DNA from: MADRE2 sp964397015
GTDB lineage: Bacteria; Desulfobacterota; Desulfobacteria; Desulfobacterales; Desulfobacteraceae
Direction: 5' to 3'
Assembly (NCBI GenBank): GCA_964397015.1
Contig: CAYNHL010000002.1
Span: 1-64,000 of the forward strand
Length of the DNA: 64,000 nt
A program made the translations under genes and the position numbers. Shown piece by piece: positions 8,803 to 17,327 of this stretch (the first letter of the stretch is position 1; each line of letters begins with the position of its first letter). Below the pieces are notes generated by a model. That model made no database searches and was not told where the DNA came from. It saw only the letters and a list, made by a program, of their open reading frames with translations.

Positions 8803-11800
8803 TTATGGTTCCGTTTTTTTGTCTGTCATGTTATGGCCGGCTCCAAACAGATCCATCTGCCTTGCCGCCGGAGCTGTTCTGCGTTTCTTGTATTCAGGCC
8901 GGACATATTGTTTCAGCCGGTCCTCCACATCTGACAGAAATGTGGACCTGTTCTGTTTTTGTTCAAGGCCGAATATGCGTCTTTTTTTTGCATAAGTCAA
9001 ACAAAGAATCCTGCGGGCACGGGTCATGCCGACATAAAACAGGCGGCGTTCTTCATCGATATCATCCGGTTCGTTTCCCGGTCTTGCGTATGGGATCAAT
9101 CCCTGCTCGCACCCGGTGATGAATACCACCGGAAATTCGAGTCCTTTTGATGCATGAAGGGTCATGAGGCTGACTTTTTCCACACGGGTATCGATCTGGT
9201 CCGGGTCCTGGTTCAATGCCAGCCGGTCCAGGAACAAGGGTATGTCATGGGCATGGCGAAAAGGAAAATCGAGGATATCCTGGTAAGCCGCTGCGGATCT
9301 GTCATTGGCCTGGATCAGGTCGTGGAGGCCTGATTTGCGTGCCAGGCAGTCAACTGCCCGGGTAAAGGTTTTTTTTCTGATACTCAAGGCAAGTGCTTTT
9401 AAGAATTCAATTGAGTCTTTAACCCCTGAAGCACAAGCGAGATGTGCATCGACAATTTTATTATCGATAAAAGTGGCCTTGTCATAAAGTACCCGCATAA
9501 GGCTTATCAGTTCGCGGATGCCTTCCTGGGAGAAGATGTCAACCTTGTCGGCTGTCTGGCAGGGAATGCCGTGTTTTTCAAGAGCTGAAAAAAAGGCCTG
9601 CCCTTGTTTCCTTGTCCTGTACAGAACTGCGAAATCGGCAAAGGAAAACTGGTTATCCATGGTGGAATCGGTTTTTGAGGCATCCATGGAAAAAAATGAG
9701 GTTCCGCCGATATAATGTTCAATCGTTTTCCCGACAAAGGCCGCTTCTGCCTGCTCACTTGCGGTTTCACAGATGACCAGTTTTCTGGATGTGGTGTCAT
9801 CGGAGAAAATGGCGGTTTTGGCCCGGCCCGGATCTTTTCCGTTAATCATTTGAAAGGAGGCGTCAAGGATGGTCTGGGTGGAGCGGTAATTCTGTTTCAG
9901 GGTTATTCGTTCGGCATCCGGATGCTCCCGGGTGAACAGTTTGAAATAGGAAGGATCAGATCCCCTGAATCCGTATATGGACTGGTCCGGGTCTCCGATT
10001 ACCAGCAGGCGGCTTTTCCTGCTGATGAGTCTTGTCAGCAGGTACTGGCCCTTGTTGATGTCCTGGTATTCATCTACGAATATATATGAAAACCGGTCCT
10101 GTATCTCTTCAAGTGTTTTCCTTTCAGTCTCGAGGATATCGAGGGTCATGGAAATCAGGCCTTCAAAATCCACCAGGCAAAATGACGAGCACAGTTCTTC
10201 ATAGGTTTTGAAGACAAGTTTCACTGAATCGATCCGGTCTACGGGCACCACGTCGGCAAGGTCATCATCCGCGGACAGACGGTTCTGTTTGCAAAGTCCT
10301 ATCAGGTGGTCCAGGTTTCCGGCCCTGGTCTTGTTGATACGGGCAGCTTCTTTTACCAGCTCTTTTCTGGTTACGTCATCGGCAACGGAAAACGGGGTGC
10401 TCCGGTACTGCCGGAGAAAAGCCAGGCAGAATGAATGAAATGTTCCTGTTTCCACTGCACCGGCTGTTTTGGACAGGTGGGGAGTAAGCCGTTGTTTTAT
10501 TTCATTGGCCGCCTTGTTGGTAAAGGTCAGGGCCAGAATGCGGCTGGGCGGGGTTTTCTTTTCAGATATCAGCCAGGCCATTTTGGCAATCAATGTACGG
10601 GTTTTTCCGGTTCCGGGACCGGCGTTGATAATGGTTCTCCGGGCGTCGGAAAAGACAGCCAGTTGCTGCTCCGGGTTCAGGCTGTCTATCAGGTTGCCGC
10701 CGGTGACGGAACGGGTGGTTTCTTCACTATCCTGCGGCGGTGAGAGCTGTCGTGATTGCCGTGCCACCCGGCTTTTTTTCTGTTTAGTCCCTTGATCCTC
10801 TGCAGGCCGGGCGTTGAACAGCTGCCTGGTATGGCCGGCAGCGGCCTGTCGTTGTTTTTCGGAAAAAAGGACTACCTTGCCGAATTCACCGTCATAGCCC
10901 GGATTTATGATCACGTCCCCGGCACGCATTTTACCGATGGCCAAAGCCAGCAGGGGAATGCTGGTTTTTTCGATATCGGCCAGTGGGGTGTCCAGCAAAA
11001 TTGTCAGCTCCGGCCCGAGCAGGGTAATGGCTTTGTTATAGTAATGTGCCACTTTTTTGGTTTTGGGGCCCTGCATGAAAATCTGGGCCAGGATATCGGT
11101 CAAAGGAATGATGTACCGGAATCCATGGCGGTTCTGTGGCTGATATCCGTCAGGCCTTTGGGCAAGTTCCCGGACACGGTACAGAACTCCGAGGGTCAGC
11201 GGCCGGCCGCAGACAGGGCATCTGCCGCCATGCTCACGGGTTTTTTCAGGATCGAGACAGATCCCGCATTTGCGGTGGCCGTCGTAATGATACTTGCCTT
11301 CTTCAGGATACATGTCCAGCGTACCGCCATAGGCATTCATGTCATGGATGGCCAGTGCCTGGCGAATATGAAAAAAGGATAGCTGCGTCGTGAAAACCGA
11401 GGCGTTTCGCCCCAGGTACATGGGAGAATGGGCATCGGAACAGGAGATCAGCCTCCGGTCGTCCAGCTGTGGAACCCGCCAGTTCATGGGAGGATCGGAA
11501 GAAAGGCCGGTTTCAACCGCAAAAATATGTGAACTCAAATCGGAAAAGCATTCATCGATGGAATCAAATCCTGATTTGGACCCGAAGAGGGAAAACCAGG
11601 GTGTCCAGATATGGGCCGGAACAAACATGCCTTTCTCATTGATTTCAAGCATGATTTCCAGCAGGTCACGGGCGTCCAGGCCAAGAATAGGCCGCCCGTC
11701 AGACTTGATATTGCCGATTTTGTCCAGCCTGGTATCAAAAGAGGTCACACTGTCGATGTCAGGGAAAAAAACCAGGTTGTGGTTTTTCCTGACCTTGTCA

Positions 11801-12102
11801 TTTTTTTTGTAGATGCTGCTGATTTCAGTCTGAAGTATAAAACGGACCCTGCCCCGGCAGGATTTTGGAATTTCCCGGTCCAGCCTGGTTGAAACGGTTT
11901 TTTTGAGTTTGAACAATCCCGGTTCTGCAGGCACCAGTTTCTGCTTGATTTCATCCAGCCAGGCAGGATGGGTAAAATCACCGGTGCCGACAAGCGAAAT
12001 CCCCTTGAGCAGGGCGGCCTGGTAGATGTTTTCCAGGTCCAGATTGCGTGCCGTAGCCCTGGAATACTTTGAATGGATGTGCAGATCAGCTGTAATTTTC
12101 AT
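8803..12102 (-). CDS. Endonuclease Q-like PHP nuclease fused to UvrD-family helicase
   Basis: About 1099 residues with two enzymes in one chain. Residues 1-400: a PHP phosphoesterase domain (DLHIHSKYSRATA at residue 6 onward, GTGDFTHPAW, VETGLSSDPPMNWR, SCSDAHSP) and a zinc finger with C279xxC282 and C295xxC298, the architecture of Endonuclease Q, which nicks DNA 5' of deaminated bases. From about residue 470: an SF1A helicase with Walker A AGPGTGKT (494-501), TFTNKAA, VDEYQDIN, GDPDQSIYGFRG, LKQNYRST, TLHASKGLEFP and VGMTRAR. It probably couples nicking at uracil or hypoxanthine to unwinding (inference). The ATG at 12102 starts the PHP fold. An in-frame TTG at 12126 would add 8 residues but lies inside a repeat element. 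Confidence 0.9.
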   Translation of the reverse strand: MKITADLHIHSKYSRATARNLDLENIYQAALLKGISLVGTGDFTHPAWLDEIKQKLVPAEPGLFKLKKTVSTRLDREIPKSCRGRVRFILQTEISSIYKKNDKVRKNHNLVFFPDIDSVTSFDTRLDKIGNIKSDGRPILGLDARDLLEIMLEINEKGMFVPAHIWTPWFSLFGSKSGFDSIDECFSDLSSHIFAVETGLSSDPPMNWRVPQLDDRRLISCSDAHSPMYLGRNASVFTTQLSFFHIRQALAIHDMNAYGGTLDMYPEEGKYHYDGHRKCGICLDPEKTREHGGRCPVCGRPLTLGVLYRVRELAQRPDGYQPQNRHGFRYIIPLTDILAQIFMQGPKTKKVAHYYNKAITLLGPELTILLDTPLADIEKTSIPLLALAIGKMRAGDVIINPGYDGEFGKVVLFSEKQRQAAAGHTRQLFNARPAEDQGTKQKKSRVARQSRQLSPPQDSEETTRSVTGGNLIDSLNPEQQLAVFSDARRTIINAGPGTGKTRTLIAKMAWLISEKKTPPSRILALTFTNKAANEIKQRLTPHLSKTAGAVETGTFHSFCLAFLRQYRSTPFSVADDVTRKELVKEAARINKTRAGNLDHLIGLCKQNRLSADDDLADVVPVDRIDSVKLVFKTYEELCSSFCLVDFEGLISMTLDILETERKTLEEIQDRFSYIFVDEYQDINKGQYLLTRLISRKSRLLVIGDPDQSIYGFRGSDPSYFKLFTREHPDAERITLKQNYRSTQTILDASFQMINGKDPGRAKTAIFSDDTTSRKLVICETASEQAEAAFVGKTIEHYIGGTSFFSMDASKTDSTMDNQFSFADFAVLYRTRKQGQAFFSALEKHGIPCQTADKVDIFSQEGIRELISLMRVLYDKATFIDNKIVDAHLACASGVKDSIEFLKALALSIRKKTFTRAVDCLARKSGLHDLIQANDRSAAAYQDILDFPFRHAHDIPLFLDRLALNQDPDQIDTRVEKVSLMTLHASKGLEFPVVFITGCEQGLIPYARPGNEPDDIDEERRLFYVGMTRARRILCLTYAKKRRIFGLEQKQNRSTFLSDVEDRLKQYVRPEYKKRRTAPAARQMDLFGAGHNMTDKKTEP

Positions 12103-12118
12103 GGTATAATTCTCGTCA

Positions 12119-12137
12119 TTACTCAACTTTCGGGCTT
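12119..12137 (-). repeat. Dispersed intergenic element, copy A
   Basis: On the minus strand this reads AAGCCCGAAAGTTGAGTAA. The same 19 nt recur at 14853-14875 (with GAAA duplicated), and matching halves recur at 43478-43522. It lies just 5' of the EndoQ-helicase start and between divergent genes. Function unknown. Confidence 0.7.
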
Positions 12138-12223
12138 TATCTTTACACGATTTTGCATTAATTTAAAAGAAACATCGACTTTAAAATCCATGAGCCAGTC
12201 ATGGAACAGGTAAAGGATACAAT

Positions 12224-13873
12224 ATGAACAAGACCCCATGCCGGATGCTGACAATGATCCAGGACCCCGGGCTGCCTGATATTCTGCGCAGGGCTGTGAG
12301 TACACTCGATGATATCGAGATTGTCCGGGTTTCGGCACTGGATGATCTCTTCGATTCCCTTATGGAATCGCTTTTTTTCCTTGTGGTGGTGGAGTCAGAT
12401 CCATCTGAAAAGCCGCTCGAGAATCTTGTAATGCGGATAGGCGCCACCCGGCGGCTGGACCATACCCCCCTGCTTGTGTTGACAGACAAGGCATCGAAAC
12501 TTCCTGCAGAATTGCCGGGCAATACAGCATGGGTGGACTGCATGGTTATGCAGAAAAAAACAGTGCAGCTCGAGCTTGCGGCACGGATCAGGCTGTATCA
12601 TGAACTGTTCAAACAGCGGCAGGCGGTCGCCCGAAGCATTGAAGAACTGGATAACATTTATGCCCGGCTGGCCAGGAACCAGGATGCCATGAATTTCCAC
12701 AAGGCTGTTTTGTACAAGACCGCTTTTTCAACAGCAACTTTTGCAACAAAACTGGATCATTCCCTGAGGATGCTGAAAAGCAGCCTGCATGGCATGGAAA
12801 AGCATGACAACCTGCCCGCCGGCTGCAGGCCTTACCTGTCCGGTATCCGTACTGTCATACGGAGTGTCCGCGGGATAGCCGCCAGTATTCAGGCGGGAAA
12901 ACGGTCCGGGGCTGTAATGGAGACCATTCAGCAGCAGCCGGAAGAAATGATCAGGGTGCTGGCAGTCCTGTCGTCCAGCGATGATTTCAACATGCTTCGC
13001 CATGCTCTGAACCAGGGCATGGCCAGCTGCCTGAAGCATGCTGAAACACTGGAACAGGCCTTTGTATTCGTTACAGATGAGCCATTTGACCTGGTTTTCT
13101 CAGGGGACAGCTTTTTTGACGGTACAGGTTTTGATTTTTTGGATTACCTGCGTCAGATAAGGTCAAACATCCCTGTGATTTATGTAACCGGCAAAAGCGA
13201 AGGTGATAAAGCGGCCCGTGCTGTCAGCAAAGGGGCGTATGACTTCATGTTCAGGGAAGATATTTCCATTCCGGCCGTATCGGCGCTGGTAAAGGGAACT
13301 TTTGAAAAAGCCGCCCTGGAAAGGGAAGTCTCGGCTACCAGGCACCGCATTGAAATGCTTTCGAGTATAGACCATTTAACCCGGCTCAATACTAAAAAAT
13401 GTTTTGATGAGACCCTGGAGTTGGAAATAGCCAGATCCAGGCGGTATGAACTGCCGTTGTCCATATTGATTGTCGATTTTGATCACTTCAGGAATGTCAA
13501 TGAAACCTGCGGTTATCCGGACGGGAACACCGCCCTTGCGGTCAGTGCCGGGATTATTGAGAGTACGGTCCGTTCCCATGATGTGGTTTGCCGTTACGGC
13601 GGGGAAGAGTTCGGGGTGGTATTGCCCAACACGAGTGAACAGGGGGCTGTTATCCTGGCAGAAAGGATCCGGAGAAAAATTGAAGACCAGGTATTTGCCT
13701 GTGACAGCGGTCAGGCCCGCCTGACCGTCAGTATCGGTGCAGCAGTATTCAGCCCGGGCTCAGCAGGCGGACCTGGTACCATGGTGAAGCAGGCCCTGGA
13801 TGCACTGTCAAAGGCTATGGCTGAAGGCGGCAACAGGGTCGCGTTGCCGGAAACAGGAAAGACAAACCCATGA
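12224..13873 (+). CDS. GGDEF response regulator with two receiver-like domains
   Basis: 549 residues. An N-terminal receiver-like domain (about 1-115) lacks a clear phospho-Asp. A helical linker follows, then a second receiver (about 230-350, Asp in VFSGDSF, Thr in YVTGKSE, Arg in place of the usual Lys). The C-terminal GGDEF domain has GGEEF at 459-463 and an RxxD inhibitory site at 450-453, consistent with an active, product-inhibited diguanylate cyclase making c-di-GMP. The nucleotide-binding stretch reads NETCGYPDGN instead of the usual ND-GH-GD pattern, so activity could be altered. AAAGGA precedes the ATG. It overlaps the next gene by 4 nt (ATGA). Confidence 0.92.
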   Translation: MNKTPCRMLTMIQDPGLPDILRRAVSTLDDIEIVRVSALDDLFDSLMESLFFLVVVESDPSEKPLENLVMRIGATRRLDHTPLLVLTDKASKLPAELPGNTAWVDCMVMQKKTVQLELAARIRLYHELFKQRQAVARSIEELDNIYARLARNQDAMNFHKAVLYKTAFSTATFATKLDHSLRMLKSSLHGMEKHDNLPAGCRPYLSGIRTVIRSVRGIAASIQAGKRSGAVMETIQQQPEEMIRVLAVLSSSDDFNMLRHALNQGMASCLKHAETLEQAFVFVTDEPFDLVFSGDSFFDGTGFDFLDYLRQIRSNIPVIYVTGKSEGDKAARAVSKGAYDFMFREDISIPAVSALVKGTFEKAALEREVSATRHRIEMLSSIDHLTRLNTKKCFDETLELEIARSRRYELPLSILIVDFDHFRNVNETCGYPDGNTALAVSAGIIESTVRSHDVVCRYGGEEFGVVLPNTSEQGAVILAERIRRKIEDQVFACDSGQARLTVSIGAAVFSPGSAGGPGTMVKQALDALSKAMAEGGNRVALPETGKTNP

Positions 13874-14853
13874 CCGAATTTGGCACAGGTGAAATCCGCC
13901 GTATCCATGAGTGGGATCAGCAGCAGTCACAGGATATCGAACTGCTGTTCGATTTTACAAACCATCCGGCTGACAGTCATTTTGAAAATCTGGCCCGGCA
14001 GCTTGAACACCTGGCTTCCCGCATGAAGATAACCCGGAGAAAAGATACAAATACGGCTGGCCGCAAGCAGCTTCCGGGCATAGTGATAAATGACCGTATC
14101 CGGTATTCGGCGCTGCCGTATGCCAAGGCATTGCCGTCCTTTCTGGCCGCCCTTTCCGGCAGGCAGGCAGAGCCTGATGACAAAATCAGGCAGATGGTGG
14201 AAAAGATTGAGATTCCCCTCGAGTTGAAACTTTATGTCGCACCGGCCTGTCCGCACTGCCCGGCAATGGTTGATACCCTGCTGTCCATGACAGCCGACTG
14301 TCCGCAGATATCCCTGCATATCGTGGACGGAACCCTTTTTGAAGAAAGTGCCGCTAACGACAGGGTGATGTCAGTGCCCTGCCTGATCCGGGACGATGGT
14401 TTCCAATGGACAGGTACTGCCGATGCTATTGATATCTGCAGCATGATAGTGGACAGGGATTTGTCCGGGCTGTCCACCCATGCGCTGAAAACTGTCCTTG
14501 AACAGGGAAAGGCAGGCTGGATAGCGGAACAGATGATGGCAAAGAATAAAATTTTTCAAGGTTTTTTTGGATTGCTCGTACACGAGACCTGGTCGGTGCG
14601 GCTCGGGGCAATAGTGGTCGTGGAAACACTTGCCGAACAGCATCCGGTCCTTGCTGAAAAACTTTGTCCTTTCCTGCTGGCCCAGTTTTCACAAAGTGAT
14701 GTTACGGTTCAAGGAGATATTCTGTATGCCCTGGGCGAGGCCGGGAACAGGGCAGTTCGTGACCATATCCTGGAGATCATGGAGACCGTTGATAACGAGG
14801 CGGTCCGCCAGGCGGCGCAGGAGGCCGTCGAGACCATCGATTCCAGGTGTTGA
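13870..14853 (+). CDS. Thioredoxin-fold and HEAT-repeat fusion protein
   Basis: 327 residues. The first ~110 residues form an unassigned N-terminal part. From about residue 117 there is a glutaredoxin/AhpF-N-like segment (LELKLYVAPACPHCPAMVD, redox pair C127-P-H-C130, later VPCLI with the cis-Pro). From about residue 225 a run of HEAT-type helices follows (LVHETWSVRLGAIVVVE, DILYALGEAGNRAVRDHIL, EAVRQAAQEAVE). It probably reduces or oxidises a partner docked on the HEAT surface (inference). It is translationally coupled to the upstream GGDEF gene by an ATGA overlap, which suggests a redox input or output for that regulator. No signal peptide, so probably cytoplasmic. Confidence 0.85.
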   Translation: MTEFGTGEIRRIHEWDQQQSQDIELLFDFTNHPADSHFENLARQLEHLASRMKITRRKDTNTAGRKQLPGIVINDRIRYSALPYAKALPSFLAALSGRQAEPDDKIRQMVEKIEIPLELKLYVAPACPHCPAMVDTLLSMTADCPQISLHIVDGTLFEESAANDRVMSVPCLIRDDGFQWTGTADAIDICSMIVDRDLSGLSTHALKTVLEQGKAGWIAEQMMAKNKIFQGFFGLLVHETWSVRLGAIVVVETLAEQHPVLAEKLCPFLLAQFSQSDVTVQGDILYALGEAGNRAVRDHILEIMETVDNEAVRQAAQEAVETIDSRC

Positions 14854-14875
14854 AGCCCGAAAGAAAGTTGAGTAA
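14853..14875 (+). repeat. Dispersed intergenic element, copy B
   Basis: AAGCCCGAAAGAAAGTTGAG followed by TAA: identical to copy A (12119-12137) except for a tandem duplication of GAAA. It begins at the last base of the Trx/HEAT gene and sits upstream of the cupin Shine-Dalgarno sequence. Confidence 0.7.
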
Positions 14876-14907
14876 TTGATAAAAATAAAATTCAGGAGGT
14901 TGGCATC

Positions 14908-15258
14908 ATGAAACATATCCATTACAAAGATATCGCTCCGGTTACCATCGAGCACCAAGAGGCTGTGAATGTATCGGGTCGCCTGCTAATAGGAGGAAAA
15001 GACGGGGCGCAGAATTTTGTCATGAGGTGCTTTGAGGTAGGTCCCGGGGGACACACACCAAGGCATATCCATGAATGGGAGCACGAAGTGTTCGTCCACC
15101 AGGGCAGGGGAAAGGTTCTGCTCGAAGATGCCTGGCATGATCTGTCACCGGGCTCGGTGGTGTTTGTTCCCGGCAATGTTGAGCACCAGTTCCAGAATAA
15201 GTCGGATGCTCCCCTGACATTTATATGCCTTATTCCTTCAGGACCGCCGGAGCTGTGA
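14908..15258 (+). CDS. Small single-domain cupin protein
   Basis: 116 residues with both cupin metal motifs. Motif 1 has H53, H55 and E60 followed by G66 (RHIHEWEHEVFVHQGRG). Motif 2 is GSVVFVPGNVEHQFQN with the fourth metal ligand His. Such small cupins act as metal-dependent enzymes or ligand sensors, and no substrate can be inferred. A strong AGGAGG Shine-Dalgarno sequence precedes the ATG. It is coupled to the next gene through a TGATG stop/start overlap. Confidence 0.9.
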   Translation: MKHIHYKDIAPVTIEHQEAVNVSGRLLIGGKDGAQNFVMRCFEVGPGGHTPRHIHEWEHEVFVHQGRGKVLLEDAWHDLSPGSVVFVPGNVEHQFQNKSDAPLTFICLIPSGPPEL

Positions 15259-16898
15259 TGAAGATCAGGACCTGCGTATCAAAACAGGGCCGTTTTATTA
15301 CAGGTGTCCATTCTCCCGGGTTCAAGGTGGCCAACATGCGTGAGAACGACAGCCTGTCTGTTTTGGGAAAAGATTTCGAGGGCAGGGAGATCCAGAATTC
15401 AGCCAATTTTCCTCGAGGAGATGTCCATGCCCCAAACGCGGACCGGATTTATGAAATTCACAACCCGCTGGGTTTCAGGGGCGCCACTTTCATAAACAGT
15501 GCATGGGCCGGACCCGCGGCCGAAAATCCCCAGTCGATAAGCCTGCCTGCTCCTGAAAGCCATTCGTTTCTCGATGCCCTGACCCGCTGGCTGGGAGGGG
15601 AACATCCGGACGGCAAACCGGTTGAAACCCTGCTGGAACAACTACCCGTCCCCATGCAGGTGGCCCTGGCAGGCTCCTCACAGGATCCCGGGGAACTGAC
15701 ATACCTGTCCCGCATGTGTTGCGAGCTTTTATTCGAGTCCGATTCATCCGGACCTTCGGGCATGGTTATGAGGCCTGATAAAGACGGAGCTTTTAAACCC
15801 GTTATCCGGAATCATGATATTTTTGAAGCACTGGTGAACAATCCGGCCCTGCCCGAGGCCTATAAACAGGCAATGGTTCTCAGGCCCGGCATCCAGGGGA
15901 CCAGTGAAATTGTCGGGGAGTATGCCTGCAGTAAAGGCCGCAGTCATGTGTTTGAATATCTGCGGCAAAACAGTTATATTCCCTGGGGACACTATGCCGC
16001 CAACATGGCTGACGACGCTGTGCGCTACAGTATCAGGGATCTTTTGCCCAAAGACATGACCGGGATGCGGCACCTTTATTACCAGCGGACTTTTATCCGC
16101 CTGGCCGGGCAGCTTGGGATAGATGTCCAGGCATCGAGAAGGGCACTGACTCCTGGTGAACTGGAAGCCTGCCGACTTGAAATACTTGAAAAACTGGCCT
16201 CCGTTGAGCCCGGTGCACTGGAGTTCAACGGGGTGTTGTGGGGATGGAATTTCGGGTTTCAACTGGCCCATACCGGATACCGCCTTCACGCGTCCCACCA
16301 GCAGGTCCACCAGCAGAACGCCATGATTCCTGCACAGGTGGAGAGCTTGTCCGGTCATGAAACCATGCCGGCCTTTGCCTGCGGTGACATGGTGGATGAA
16401 TTCGTCCGGCAGTACCGCCGGGAAACCGGCAGGCCCTTTTTTGAAAATTACATTGCCGCGGTCAGGAACAATACCCGGACCGACGGTGACCTGGAAAAAC
16501 CATCCAGCCTGGTGATACACGAGGATGATCATACCATGCTGTTTGTGCCCAAGGCCCAGGTTTCACAATGGGAGCTCCAGCTCATGCCGAAAACATCCTG
16601 CGGAAATATTCTCGAGGCCGATCCGGCAATGAGACAATCACTGGATAACTCAATTCTCAAGGCACTGCAGGCTTTAGAATCCCTTGGAGCCAGGATGGTG
16701 ACAAGCATCGAGTTTTCCAGGCGGTTTGATAATCGAAACCGGGATCAGTATCTTTTGTATTCGTTTATTCCGCGTCTTCCCCAGGCGCCGCCAACATTCA
16801 GCGAAGCCCAGTTCAGGTGGATCAGCGGCTGTTATCCGGAAGACGTTGCTCTTGCATGCAGGCTGGCATTGAAAGGAATACCGGATGATACGTCATGA
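15258..16898 (+). CDS. HIT/GalT-superfamily-like protein, function unknown
   Basis: 546 residues from the ATG at 15258, which overlaps the cupin stop and has a GGAG site upstream. An in-frame ATG at 15225 would lie inside the cupin gene. The N-terminus resembles the start of nucleotidyl transferases of the galactose-1-phosphate uridylyltransferase type (HNPLGFRGATFINSAWAG). A mid-to-C-terminal region with LHASHQQVHQQNAMIP, a GHETMPAFACGDM stretch, LLYSFIPRLPQAPPTFSEAQ and WELQLMP looks like the histidine-rich active site and strands of the HIT fold. The canonical HPHxQ is not exact. Assignment is tentative and the reaction unknown. No signal peptide. Confidence 0.7.
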   Translation: MKIRTCVSKQGRFITGVHSPGFKVANMRENDSLSVLGKDFEGREIQNSANFPRGDVHAPNADRIYEIHNPLGFRGATFINSAWAGPAAENPQSISLPAPESHSFLDALTRWLGGEHPDGKPVETLLEQLPVPMQVALAGSSQDPGELTYLSRMCCELLFESDSSGPSGMVMRPDKDGAFKPVIRNHDIFEALVNNPALPEAYKQAMVLRPGIQGTSEIVGEYACSKGRSHVFEYLRQNSYIPWGHYAANMADDAVRYSIRDLLPKDMTGMRHLYYQRTFIRLAGQLGIDVQASRRALTPGELEACRLEILEKLASVEPGALEFNGVLWGWNFGFQLAHTGYRLHASHQQVHQQNAMIPAQVESLSGHETMPAFACGDMVDEFVRQYRRETGRPFFENYIAAVRNNTRTDGDLEKPSSLVIHEDDHTMLFVPKAQVSQWELQLMPKTSCGNILEADPAMRQSLDNSILKALQALESLGARMVTSIEFSRRFDNRNRDQYLLYSFIPRLPQAPPTFSEAQFRWISGCYPEDVALACRLALKGIPDDTS

Positions 16899-17280
16899 AT
16901 TTGTATACAGCTGGGACGGAAAAACCCATGACAATGAAAAACCCGTTGCCTGGTGGCCCGGATCTTACCGGGTGCGCATAGTTGACCTGGATCACGGCAA
17001 AAAAAACGTTACATTCATAAAACCCCTGGCGGTTATAATGAAAAACAATGGCAAAGGTACATCCATAAGGCACTGCATTCACAATTTCGCCCTGAAAATA
17101 TCTAAAAAGTACGGATTTGATCTTGAAAAAGCCCTTTGGGTAGAAATGGATGACGATATCCGGGTGGCAAGGGTTGCCGGCAGGCAGGAATTGCAGGATG
17201 GGCCTCTTTACCGCATGACATGGCGAAAGGCACTGCCCAACGAGCGTGAAATGCTGGCCCCTTTTTTGTTCGATAAGTGA
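16885..17280 (+). CDS. Protein of unknown function, last gene of the cupin operon
   Basis: 131 residues with no recognised family and no membrane segment. It is basic and Trp-rich at the N-terminus (FVYSWDGKTHDNEKPVAWWPG) with a conserved-looking DLDHGKKNVTFIKPLAVIMKN core. The first 14 nt overlap the preceding gene, and a bidirectional-type terminator follows at 17285, so it closes the operon that begins with the GGDEF regulator. Confidence 0.75.
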   Translation: MIRHEFVYSWDGKTHDNEKPVAWWPGSYRVRIVDLDHGKKNVTFIKPLAVIMKNNGKGTSIRHCIHNFALKISKKYGFDLEKALWVEMDDDIRVARVAGRQELQDGPLYRMTWRKALPNEREMLAPFLFDK

Positions 17281-17284
17281 AAAA

Positions 17285-17311
17285 AAGCGCCTGCTTTTGC
17301 TTCAGGCGCTT
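17285..17311. terminator. Bidirectional intrinsic terminator
   Basis: A perfect 9-bp stem AAGCGCCTG (17285-17293) / CAGGCGCTT (17303-17311) with a 9-nt loop. Runs of A on the left and T on the right (17319-17327) suit termination of both the cupin operon and the convergent gdhA. Confidence 0.85.
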
Positions 17312-17327
17312 TCCCTGTCTTTTTTTA

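Noticed and set aside
15744..16532. 262-codon antisense frame within the HIT/GalT-like gene
   Set aside because: Shadow of the real frame, which has coupled overlaps with its neighbours.
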